Origin: Hymenobacter rubidus
GTDB lineage: Bacteria; Bacteroidota; Bacteroidia; Cytophagales; Hymenobacteraceae
Direction of reading: 5' to 3'
NCBI RefSeq assembly: GCF_016734815.1
Contig: NZ_JAERQF010000005.1
Coordinates: 1-64,000, forward strand
DNA length: 64,000 bases
The notes below the pieces were generated by a model. The model worked only from the letters and a program-made list of their open reading frames with translations, had not been told where the DNA came from and did no database searches. Every line of letters begins with the position of its first letter. Within the stretch, counting starts at the first letter, position 1. The position numbers and the translations under genes are program-made. Shown here one piece after another: positions 8,475 to 15,072 of the stretch.

Positions 8475-8560
8475 GATTCCCCAGCCGCTGGGGCGCCGGG
8501 GGCGGCTGGGGGTGGGGTAGCTCGCGCGGAAGGGCGGGAAACGCTAGGTATAGTTTGGTC
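8475..8560. repeat. GC-rich CAGCCGCT island repeat (copy 2)
   Basis: Contains CCCCAGCCGCTGGGGCGCC, GGGGCGGCTGGGGGTGGGG and GGCGGGAAACGCTAGG, matching blocks of the copies at 7527 and 10598. Confidence 0.75.
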
Positions 8561-8605
8561 GCGGCGGCGCTGGGCGTAGCTTGCGGGATGAATTCATGCA
8601 TGAGT

Positions 8606-9283
8606 ATGCGTAAGGTGGCGAAGTGGCAACTAGCTTCGGCCTTGCTGGTGGCTGGCTGTGCTGCACCATCAGAGGGAGAGAAGCAGGTTGCTGAAACCGT
8701 CGCCCCGCCGGTAGCGGCAGGGGTTAGGCCAGCGGAGAGTAGTGGCAAACCACTGCCGGTTTTTCGGCCAGGTATCAGTTGCAAACTCCCTATTTACCAA
8801 CTTGCCAAGCTGGAGCCAGCGCCAACCCAGCGGCTCGATTCAGCATTTGTCGCTCAACTGGTTGTCAAGGCGCCGCGTTTGAAACGCAGCTTCGGCAGTT
8901 ACACGCACGACGACGACATCTTTGCTTTGGATACCATGGCTTGCCAAAGCTTTTTCCTGGTTTCCTGGTTGCACCGGCACGAAGGCTGTTGCGAGGAACT
9001 GTACTACCTAACCTTTGACAATGAGAAAAGAAAGTTGCTTGATATAAAGCAAATAGCCTCCGGTGGGGCAGACGGCGATTGGCAAGCGCGCAGCACGATG
9101 CGCTTGATGAAAGGTGGGAGGGTGAGCGCCAAAACCACCGCCCATAATGCCATATCACCGCGCGACGTCCAGCCCGACGGCAGCATTCTGGCCTACGAGC
9201 ACACCGACGTAGTCGTGAAGGAATTTGCGCTAAACGCTAACGGCCAAATCAACTGTGTGCTGAAAGACAGCACACGTCGCTGA
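8606..9283 (+). CDS. Lipoprotein of unknown function
   Basis: The 225-residue protein starts with a short basic segment, a hydrophobic stretch and the lipobox LLVAGC, so it should be lipidated at about Cys17 and membrane anchored. A low-complexity linker (about residues 20-55) leads to a 165-residue domain with SYTHDDDIFALDT, a Cys-rich RHEGCCEELYYLTFDNEKRKLL segment and a QPDG motif near the end. I do not recognise the family. An ATG six codons upstream is possible. It is flanked by island repeats on both sides and has no obvious operon partner. Confidence 0.65.
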   Translation: MRKVAKWQLASALLVAGCAAPSEGEKQVAETVAPPVAAGVRPAESSGKPLPVFRPGISCKLPIYQLAKLEPAPTQRLDSAFVAQLVVKAPRLKRSFGSYTHDDDIFALDTMACQSFFLVSWLHRHEGCCEELYYLTFDNEKRKLLDIKQIASGGADGDWQARSTMRLMKGGRVSAKTTAHNAISPRDVQPDGSILAYEHTDVVVKEFALNANGQINCVLKDSTRR

Positions 9284-9309
9284 GACGCATGGGAAGTAAC
9301 TGACGCATC

Positions 9310-9357
9310 TTTCGGCCGCCCTCGCCCCGGGAGCGGCTGGGGTGGTTTTGGGGGGCG
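9310..9357. repeat. GC-rich CAGCCGCT island repeat (copy 3, short)
   Basis: CGCCCCGGGAGCGGCTGG and GGTGGTTTTGGGG match part of the copies at 7527 and 10598. It abuts the promoter region of the DUF433 operon. Confidence 0.65.
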
Positions 9358-9373
9358 TTTGTATCTTAGCCAC

Positions 9374-9730
9374 ATGGCCACTCCCATATCCCTCAACCAC
9401 CCGCGCATTACCACTGACTACAACATCTGCCACGGGCAGCTGGTGGTACGTGGCCTGCGCTACCCGGTGTGGTCGGTGCTCGAGTACCTGGCCTCCGGTA
9501 TGAGTGAGGCCGAAATCCTGGCTGACTACTCCGATTTGGAAGTGGAAGACTTGCGCGCCTGTCAGGCCTACGCAGCGTCTCTGCTGAAAAAGATAAGCCA
9601 AACGCTGGCCGGCGATGGCACGCGGCGGGCCGTGACGAAACAGGAGATGCTGGCGCACCTGATAGAAACCGGCAAGGTGCCGCCCGGTACGGTGCTGGAT
9701 GAGCAAGGGCAGCTACCCCGGCGGCCGTAG
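9374..9730 (+). CDS. DUF433 protein, first gene of a three-gene operon
   Basis: DUF433 proteins are small helix-turn-helix-like proteins, often antitoxins of VapB45 type. The domain spans residues about 8-75 here: hPRITTDYNICHGQLVVRGLRYPVWSVL..LASGMSEAEILADYSDLEVEDLRACQ, with the family's I....I..G.P.I.G.R..V pattern. A 45-residue C-terminal extension (KQEMLAHLIETGKVPPGTV) is not part of the domain. A near-consensus -7 box (TATCTTAG) lies 4 bases before the ATG, so the transcript may be nearly leaderless. The next gene starts 9 bases after its stop. The usual partner, a Mut7-C/DUF5615 PIN nuclease, is absent; DUF6883 and DUF4926 take that place. Confidence 0.75.
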   Translation: MATPISLNHPRITTDYNICHGQLVVRGLRYPVWSVLEYLASGMSEAEILADYSDLEVEDLRACQAYAASLLKKISQTLAGDGTRRAVTKQEMLAHLIETGKVPPGTVLDEQGQLPRRP

Positions 9731-9739
9731 CTTTGCCAG

Positions 9740-10075
9740 ATGCCGCTACCCGACAAGCCCTTATTCATTGCCCCCAACAAGGTGCAGGAATATCTACTAA
9801 ACCCTGACCATCCCATTGGCGGCGCCAAGGCGCGCTTCTTCCTCGGCATTGGGTATTCGCGGCAGCACTACCAGCAGCTAATAGACGACCTGATACAGCA
9901 CGGCCACTCCGGCACGCTGACGGAAGAGAAACCTTCGCCTTATGGGACTAAATTTGTGGTAGATGGCCCGCTGCTGGCGCCCAACGGGCGGCACTACCCT
10001 ATCCGAACCGTGTGGATGGAACAATCACCGGGCATCTACGTTTTGCTTATCACCGCCCACTTACTTGACCGCTAA
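9740..10075 (+). CDS. DUF6883-like protein
   Basis: The 111-residue protein matches the DUF6883 pattern: NPDHPIGGAKARFFLGIGYS near the N-terminus, then PYGTKFVVDGPLLAPNGR and the V.TVW strand. The family is uncharacterised and is often found beside DUF4926, as here. The stop codon overlaps the next ATG (TAATG), which implies translational coupling with the DUF4926 gene. With a DUF433 protein upstream, a toxin-antitoxin or immunity role is a reasonable guess, but the sequence shows no catalytic motif. Confidence 0.75.
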   Translation: MPLPDKPLFIAPNKVQEYLLNPDHPIGGAKARFFLGIGYSRQHYQQLIDDLIQHGHSGTLTEEKPSPYGTKFVVDGPLLAPNGRHYPIRTVWMEQSPGIYVLLITAHLLDR

Positions 10076-10284
10076 TGAAACCCTTCGCCGAATTAGACAT
10101 CGTGCAATTGCAGCAAGCGCACCCCGAATGCGGCTTGCCGGCCGGCGCGTTGGGCACTGTCGTGTTGGTGCACGCGCAAGGCGAGGCCTACGAAGTAGAA
10201 TTTGTTCAACCCGACGGCCACACCCAAGCCGTGCTGACGCTGCCCGCAGCGGAAGTCACCAAGCCCATGCAACAGGCCGCTTAG
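10075..10284 (+). CDS. DUF4926-like protein
   Basis: A 69-residue protein with the compact DUF4926 beta-barrel-like pattern: F.ELDIV.L, PAGALGTVV.VH..GEAYEVEFV..DG.T.AVLTLPA.EV. Its ATG shares one base with the stop of the DUF6883 gene. Such small SH3-like proteins could act as the partner or neutraliser of the upstream DUF6883 product, but that is inferred from gene order only. Confidence 0.75.
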   Translation: MKPFAELDIVQLQQAHPECGLPAGALGTVVLVHAQGEAYEVEFVQPDGHTQAVLTLPAAEVTKPMQQAA

Positions 10285-10309
10285 CCTCTCCCTTTCCTGA
10301 CCAAACAAC

Positions 10310-10361
10310 ACCCGCCACGCCTCTGCTTCTTCGGAAGCATGCGCACCAGGGCGGGTTTTTT
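10310..10361 (+). terminator. Terminator between DUF4926 operon and convergent DUF433 gene
   Basis: ACCCGCC/GGCGGGT arms enclose a perfect GCTTC-TTCG-GAAGC hairpin and are followed by TTTTTT. Confidence 0.75.
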
Positions 10362-10366
10362 GTTGC

Positions 10367-10561
10367 CTAAGTGGCGTATTGCAGAGCCGCTTGCAGGTCG
10401 AGGACTTCGAGGTCGGGCATCTCAGCCAGAATCTGCTCGGCGGTGAGGCCGGCGGCAAAGAGTTGGAGCACGTCGGCCACGCGGATGCGCATGCCGCGAA
10501 TGCAGGGCCGGCCGCCGCACTGGCGCGGGTTGGTGGTGATGCGATGCTGCAAGGATTCCAT
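10367..10561 (-). CDS. DUF433 protein, compact form
   Basis: A 64-residue protein that is essentially only the DUF433 domain: HRITTNPRQCGGRPCIRGMR.RVADVLQLFAAGLTAEQILAEMPDLEVLDLQAAL. This is the classical antitoxin-sized form. No nuclease partner is adjacent. On the 5' side lies 230 bases of island repeat, then the divergent DUF3800 gene. It may be an orphan, or its toxin may have been displaced by the repeat. Confidence 0.8.
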   Translation of the reverse strand: MESLQHRITTNPRQCGGRPCIRGMRIRVADVLQLFAAGLTAEQILAEMPDLEVLDLQAALQYAT

Positions 10562-10597
10562 GTGGTGAAGATACTGGAGTTTCTGTTGCCGCTCGCG

Positions 10598-10755
10598 CGC
10601 TGGGGTGGCTGGTTTGGTTTTGGGGTAGCTCGCGCGGAATGGCGAGAAACACGAAGCATCGTTCAGCCGCTGGGGCGCCGGGGGGCGGCTGGGGGACGGT
10701 TGGGGTAGCGCGCGGAATGGCGAAAAACGCTAGGCATCGTTCGGCTGCGGCGGTG
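10598..10755. repeat. GC-rich CAGCCGCT island repeat (copy 4, tandem double)
   Basis: This is the longest copy. Its first half is nearly identical to the copy at 7527. A second shorter unit follows (GTAGCGCGCGGAATGGCGAA, CGCTAGGCATCGTTCGGC). It fills most of the intergenic space between the divergent DUF433 and DUF3800 genes. Confidence 0.8.
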
Positions 10756-10780
10756 TCGTGGGCGAGGAAAAGCGCTGATG

Positions 10781-10788
10781 TAGCTTTG
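10781..10788 (+). promoter_or_regulatory. -7 promoter box TAGCTTTG of DUF3800 copy 2
   Basis: Exact TAnnTTTG match ending 5 bases before the ATG, so the mRNA would be leaderless or nearly so. No clear -33 element was seen. Confidence 0.55.
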
Positions 10789-10793
10789 GCCCG

Positions 10794-11507
10794 ATGTATT
10801 TCATGTACGTGGACGAAAGCGGCGACCCGGGCCGCTACAACGGCAGCAACACGCCGCACTTTATTCTGAGCGGCTTGATTGTTCCTGAAGCAGAGTGGGC
10901 GGCGGGGCTGGCGCGGATGCTGGCCTTCCGTGAAGGCGTGAAGCAGGCAACGGGCTTGCCGAAGAAGGTAGAATTTCACAGCAGCGAGCTAGTCCGGCCC
11001 CATAAGCTGGAGGCGTACAAGCAAATCCATAAGTCGGCGCGGGTGCGGCTGTTGAAGGATTTCGTAGAATTAATGCCCACCTTCTTTCCCAATGCCCGCA
11101 TTCTGAGTGTGTGCCTCGATAAGCAGCAGCTGATAGCCGAAACCAACTACCAGGAAACGGCTTGGCGGCTACTGCTACGTGGGTTCGATACGTTCTTGCA
11201 GGCGCAAAACAAGCTGGGTCTGGTGGTGTCCGACGATACGAATGAAACGGCGCTTCGGCTTTTATATCGCTCCATGCGGAAGGAGCCCCAACCCATCACC
11301 GCTATTCTGGAAGACGTGGTGTGTCGGCAGTCCATCCATTCCTACTACGTACAGGCCGTTGATGCCATTGCCTTCTGCCTCTATCAACAGGAGTACCCCA
11401 AAGGCAGCACCCGCAAGTTCGACTTGCATCAGCTGTTCAAAACCCTCGATGCAATGTTGCTCAAAACCGCCGCGCCGGCCGACCCCCAGGGCGTCATCCG
11501 GGCCTAA
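10794..11507 (+). CDS. DUF3800 domain protein (copy 2)
   Basis: The 237-residue paralogue of the gene at 6255 keeps all its motifs: MYVDESGDPG, EFHSSELV, VSDDTNE, LEDVVCRQSIHS and VDAIAFCLYQQEYPKG. The final stretch (DPQGVIRA) also matches (DPQGIVRG in copy 1). Unlike copy 1, its base composition is that of the host, so it is either older here or ameliorated. It is followed 5 bases after its stop by the second small-RNA cassette. Function unknown; see copy 1. Confidence 0.85.
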   Translation: MYFMYVDESGDPGRYNGSNTPHFILSGLIVPEAEWAAGLARMLAFREGVKQATGLPKKVEFHSSELVRPHKLEAYKQIHKSARVRLLKDFVELMPTFFPNARILSVCLDKQQLIAETNYQETAWRLLLRGFDTFLQAQNKLGLVVSDDTNETALRLLYRSMRKEPQPITAILEDVVCRQSIHSYYVQAVDAIAFCLYQQEYPKGSTRKFDLHQLFKTLDAMLLKTAAPADPQGVIRA

Positions 11508-11512
11508 TGGAC

Positions 11513-11585
11513 AAAAAAATGCCCCGGTTAAAACAACCGGGGACTTTGTCGTGGCCCGTTCTAGGCTACAGGACCTAGGCGAGTC
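11513..11585 (-). ncRNA. DUF3800-associated small RNA (copy 2)
   Basis: On the minus strand a TATATTTG box precedes a roughly 72-nt unit that ends in a CCCCGGTT/AACCGGGG stem (11522-11529 with 11535-11542), CA and seven T. It aligns with copy 1 with no gap across 46 bases from the promoter inward. Conserved blocks are the terminator stem, the GGCCAC-type segment and GTGACTC near the 5' end. The internal stem is shortened to five pairs (11553-11557 with 11571-11575) and includes a G-U pair on this strand. Sequence outside the unit is unrelated, so it was conserved or duplicated together with the DUF3800 gene. Confidence 0.7.
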
Positions 11586-11591
11586 ACAGTG

Positions 11592-11599
11592 CAAATATA
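11592..11599 (-). promoter_or_regulatory. -7 promoter box TATATTTG for small RNA copy 2
   Basis: Exact TAnnTTTG match, identical in sequence and spacing to the box of copy 1. Confidence 0.7.
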
Positions 11600-11659
11600 A
11601 CGACTGTTTCCTTTATTAGGTTCGAGTCTTGTTAGGGTTCGAACCAGTAACCTAAGCTT

Positions 11660-11702
11660 CTTCAGCCGCTGGGGCGGCGGGGGCGGCCAGGGGGGCCGGA
11701 TG
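11660..11702. repeat. GC-rich CAGCCGCT island repeat (copy 5, short)
   Basis: TTCAGCCGCTGGGGCGGCGG and GGGGCGGCCAGGGGGGCC match the right part of copies 1 and 4. It marks the right edge of the accessory island. Confidence 0.65.
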
Positions 11703-11732
11703 GCACGGGTCGCAGCCCCGCGCCATCGTTTA

Positions 11733-12641
11733 TTAGTTAAACGACGCCCGAAACTCGAGCGGCGAGAGGCTGGTCTTGGTCTTGAACAGCTTGCTGAACG
11801 ACTGCAAATGCTCGAACCCCAGCCCGTAGGCAATTTCGCTCACGGTGAGGGTGGTGGTCGAAAGCTTTTCCTTGGCTTTGGCTATCAGCATGGCGTGGAT
11901 GTGCTGCTGGGTGTTTTGCCCGGTGAGCACGCGCAGCAGGTTGCTGAGGTACTTGGGCGAGAGGTGCAGGCCGTCGGCCACATATTGCACGGTGGGCAGG
12001 CCACGCTCCACGAGGTCGGGGCTGTTGAAATGCGCCTGCAGCAGCGACTCCAGGCGTTCGAGCACCTCGTGGTTGGCCTTTTCGCGGGTCAGGAACTGGC
12101 GGTGGTAAAACCGGTCGGCGTAGTGCAGCAGGCTTTCGAGGTGCGACACCATGATGTGCTTGCTGAACCGGTCGATGGTGGACGCGTATTCCTGCTCGAT
12201 GGCAAAAAGGAGGTGGAGAATGGCCGCCTCCTCCTTGCCCGACAGAAACAGTGCTTCTTTGAGCGAGTAGTCCCAGAAATCGTATTGCTGGATGGTTTTG
12301 GCCAGCGACGTATTCCACAGAAAATCGGGATGGACGTACACCACCCACCCCGATTTTTCGACGGCCTCGGCCGGGTCGGCCACCGCCATGCTGAACACCT
12401 GATTGGGCGCCATAAACGACATGATGCCTTCGTTGAAGTCGAACGGGTGCTGCCCGTACTTCATGCGCACATTCCGCATGCGCTTCACGGAGATGGCGTA
12501 AAAGTCGAAGACCATACTCGTCGGCTCCTCGCCCGGCTGGTGCGGCACGGTGCTCACGTCCACCACGCTCAGCAGCGGATGCTGGGGCTTGGGCAGCTGC
12601 CGAAACTCGTGAAACTCGCTGATGGTGCGGAAGCGCTTCAT
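11733..12641 (-). CDS. AraC-family transcriptional regulator
   Basis: The 302-residue protein has an N-terminal cupin-like effector domain (residues about 20-180, with MAPNQVFSM and GWVVYVHPDFLW) and a C-terminal double helix-turn-helix of AraC type (about 195-300: VADGLHLSPKYLSNLLRVLTGQ... and VSEIAYGLGFEHLQSFSKLFK.K...SPLEFR). Its ATG overlaps the stop of the upstream oxidoreductase gene (ATGA), so the two are translationally coupled. The likely job is to control that enzyme in response to a small ligand. The protein ends in host-like sequence next to the island border. Confidence 0.9.
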   Translation of the reverse strand: MKRFRTISEFHEFRQLPKPQHPLLSVVDVSTVPHQPGEEPTSMVFDFYAISVKRMRNVRMKYGQHPFDFNEGIMSFMAPNQVFSMAVADPAEAVEKSGWVVYVHPDFLWNTSLAKTIQQYDFWDYSLKEALFLSGKEEAAILHLLFAIEQEYASTIDRFSKHIMVSHLESLLHYADRFYHRQFLTREKANHEVLERLESLLQAHFNSPDLVERGLPTVQYVADGLHLSPKYLSNLLRVLTGQNTQQHIHAMLIAKAKEKLSTTTLTVSEIAYGLGFEHLQSFSKLFKTKTSLSPLEFRASFN

Positions 12642-13612
12642 GCCGGTTCGTCGTTGGGGCGGATTTCCAGCACCAGCTTGCCTTGTACGTGCCAGGTCTG
12701 GCTTTCGCGGTGGGCGTCGGCCACCTGCGCCAGCGGATATACCCGGCTGATGACCACCTTCACCTGCTCTGCATCAATCAACTGCGCGATTTCGTGCAGC
12801 CAGTCCTGCCGGGGCTGATTGGGCGCCAGTTCGCCAGTGGCCGGTTGCTGGGCGAGGGCCGCCTGCAGGGCTTCGTCGAAGGGAAAATCGACGTTGACGC
12901 TGACGAAGATGCCGCCGGGTTTTAGCACGCGCACGGTTTTGATGCGGGCGGCATTGTCGCGCAGGGGCGAGGCTTCCAGCACCACGTCCACGTCGCGCAC
13001 CAGCTCTTCTGCTGGCTGCGTGCGGTAGTCCAGCGCCTCATCGGCCCCTAGTTCCTTCACATAATCCAGGTTGCCAGCCGATGCCGTGCCGATGACGTAG
13101 GCGCCTTTGGCCTTGGCAAACTGCACGGCAAAACTTCCCACGCCGCCCGATGCTCCCTGAATGAGAACGCGCTGGCCAGCTTGCAACCGGCCGTGCCCAA
13201 ACAGGCCCGTCCAGGCCGTGAGGGCAGCCAGGGGCACCCCCGCCGCTTCGGTAAAGCCGAGGCGGGTTGGCTTACGCGCAAACTGGCTGGCTTTGGCCGC
13301 GCAGTATTCGGCGTAGCTGCCATTGCCGGGAAAGTTGGGCACGCCATATACGGCGTCGCCTTGCTGAAATCCGGTCACTTCGCTGCCCAGTTCTTCCACC
13401 ACGCCGGCCACGTCCCAGCCCAAGGTCAGCGGCAGGGTCAGGTAAGCGCGCAGGGCATCGTTGCCGCCTTCCCGCACCACCCAATCCACGGGATTGACAC
13501 CACTGGCGTACACCTTCACGAGGATTTCGTCGGCTGCCGGCACGGGGCGCGCCGTTTCTTCTAGTTGCAGGACCTCGGGCCCGCCAAATGCGTGAATTCT
13601 TACGGCTTTCAT
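12638..13612 (-). CDS. NADP-dependent quinone oxidoreductase-like (zinc-free MDR family)
   Basis: The 324-residue enzyme belongs to the zinc-independent medium-chain dehydrogenase/reductase group, related to quinone oxidoreductase. It starts MKAVRIHAFGGPEVL, has a GroES-like domain (G.D.AGVVEELGSEV) and the dinucleotide-binding motif GASGGVGSFAVQFAKAKGA (residues about 150-168). The structural zinc cysteines are missing, as expected. It would reduce a quinone, enone or similar electrophile with NADPH in the cytoplasm. It is the first gene of a two-gene operon with the AraC regulator. Confidence 0.9.
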   Translation of the reverse strand: MKAVRIHAFGGPEVLQLEETARPVPAADEILVKVYASGVNPVDWVVREGGNDALRAYLTLPLTLGWDVAGVVEELGSEVTGFQQGDAVYGVPNFPGNGSYAEYCAAKASQFARKPTRLGFTEAAGVPLAALTAWTGLFGHGRLQAGQRVLIQGASGGVGSFAVQFAKAKGAYVIGTASAGNLDYVKELGADEALDYRTQPAEELVRDVDVVLEASPLRDNAARIKTVRVLKPGGIFVSVNVDFPFDEALQAALAQQPATGELAPNQPRQDWLHEIAQLIDAEQVKVVISRVYPLAQVADAHRESQTWHVQGKLVLEIRPNDEPA

Positions 13613-13823
13613 CGGGTAATCTGTTTGGTGAGAGCGATTTCGGAGTCGGTGTAGTTGATGATAACAAAGGTCCCTGTTAGTGGAGCCGTGGATTTAACCA
13701 AAATGCTCTTTGTTTTAATCGGAATGACCAAAAACACTTCCGCCCCAGCGCTTAAGCGGCTTTGGTGAGCCGACTGGGAGCCACGAGGACTTTGCAGCCA
13801 ATGAAGCTGTTTAGAGCGGTTTC

Positions 13824-13962
13824 GGGGTCGGTATACAGTCGATGGAAGTAGCGCGAACTTTGTCGTTCGCGTCCCTGCACAGATTGTAAACGTTGAAACG
13901 GCGCGGGCACGCGAACGACAAAGTTCGAGCTACGGTACACCGACTCCGAAACTGCTCTAGGA
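13824..13962. repeat. GTAGCGCGAAC palindrome (copy 1)
   Basis: Imperfect inverted repeat. The left arm reads GCGGTTTCGGGGTCGG...AGTAGCGCGAACTTTGTCG and the right arm is its reverse complement. A near copy lies at 27853-27999. It starts a roughly 930-base stretch with no gene between the oxidoreductase and the next exported protein. Confidence 0.85.
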
Positions 13963-13977
13963 TGTGTCTTGCTTGCC

Positions 13978-14073
13978 GGTCCGACGGCGTAGGCGTCCGA
14001 CCGGTCGTCGCCCGAACGACTCCCGTCCGACCGTCGACCAACAACCGGTCGGACGCCTACGCCGTCGGACCGC
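13978..14073. repeat. 29-bp perfect inverted repeat between two palindromic elements
   Basis: The arms 13978-14006 and 14045-14073 are perfectly complementary and rich in CCGACGGCGTAGGCGTCC. The 38-base loop (GTCGCCCGAACGAC, CCGTCCGACCGTCGACC) reuses the same CCGACC words. No other copy is in the window. Confidence 0.85.
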
Positions 14074-14094
14074 GCGGAACCGACTGCCTACAGC

Positions 14095-14222
14095 CGTTTC
14101 GAAGTCCGTGTACGTGCGGTCAGTAGCGCGCACTTTGTCGTTCGCGTGCCAGAACGAGCTAGCGGCGCAGGGACGCGAACGACACAGTTCGCGCTACTCT
14201 ACACCAACCCCGACACCGCGCT
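14095..14222. repeat. GTAGCGCGAAC palindrome (copy 2, diverged)
   Basis: CAGTAGCGCGCACTTTGTCG on the left and CGCGAACGACACAGTTCGCG with CCAACCCCGAC on the right repeat the layout of the copy at 13824, with more substitutions. Confidence 0.8.
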
Positions 14223-14543
14223 AAAAAGGCAAAGGCATCGATAGCGTCGCGCTTTAAGGGCAAGACGGCTGCGCTGTCAACAAGCAGTCCCGGCAGGTAC
14301 TGCCCAGCGGCCGAAGCACCTGCCGGAACTGTTCCGTTCTTGCGCGAGCGCTGCTTTCCATCGGCAATTGAAAATGCCCCAAGCAGCAACGGCTTTAGTG
14401 AATGACCCCGGTCTGCTACTTGAAGCCACACCAGCCGCCGGCAACCCGCGGTTGAGGCATGTCGTGGGCAGGGCAGACATGTAATAAGGCCGGCCTGATA
14501 TAACCACCGCAATTATGCTATATTGTGGTCTTTTCTTTCGCTT
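14223..14543. other. Gene-free stretch
   Basis: I see no convincing gene here. A short hairpin (CCGGCAGGTACTGCC ... CACCTGCCGG, about 14290-14333) is present. The minus-strand open frames have no recognisable motif. Confidence 0.5.
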
Positions 14544-14999
14544 ATGACCTTTTTTCGAAGTGCAAGCTGGTTGCTGGTGTTGGGCTGTTTGGCGTGGAGC
14601 ACCGCGTGCCTGGCCCAGCCGGTGCCCCCTACAGCGGCCGAGGGCCGTGCCGCTGTTCCGGCGGCCGATACCGCGACTGTGGCCGCGCTGCACGCCCTTT
14701 TCCGGGCCAAGCGCCGGTACAGCGACGCGGCGCTGATTGGGGCGCCGGTAGCGGCACTTGTGGCGGTAGGGAGCTTAGGGGTTTTGGCAGTCAGCCAGCT
14801 CTCGAACAACGAACCGAACAACACCCTGCCGGTGCTGGGCATCGTGGGCGGCTCGGTGTTGGCCATCGGCCTGCTCAACCACTACACGCGCTACACCCCA
14901 AGCCGTGAGCGGAAAATGCTGGCCCAGTACGAGCAAACGCATACCCTGCCCAAGTGGGTGAGCCGAAACCTGGAGCGGCGCCGCGCCCGCAAGCAATAA
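14544..14999 (+). CDS. Small exported/membrane protein of unknown function
   Basis: A 151-residue protein with an N-terminal signal sequence (WLLVLGCLAWSTACLAQ) and two hydrophobic helices at about 70-90 and 100-120 (APVAALVAVGSLGVLAV, VLGIVGGSVLAIGLLNHY), ending in a basic tail (SRNLERRRARKQ). I chose the ATG that places the signal sequence at the start; another ATG lies 7 codons upstream. The family is not recognised. Confidence 0.65.
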   Translation: MTFFRSASWLLVLGCLAWSTACLAQPVPPTAAEGRAAVPAADTATVAALHALFRAKRRYSDAALIGAPVAALVAVGSLGVLAVSQLSNNEPNNTLPVLGIVGGSVLAIGLLNHYTRYTPSRERKMLAQYEQTHTLPKWVSRNLERRRARKQ

Positions 15000-15072
15000 T
15001 CAAGGGGCGTGCGAGCCAAGCGGCGACGAATTTTGTACTTTACGCCGGTAATTCGACCACCCTCTGTCAGCC

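Noticed and set aside
11617..11656. GGTTCGA-containing stretch as a tRNA remnant
   Set aside because: Only a T-arm-like word is present. No acceptor, D or anticodon arm can be drawn.
14159..14693. Minus-strand frames in the gap before the 14544 gene
   Set aside because: They cross repeats, have no start or ribosome site, and show no family motif.
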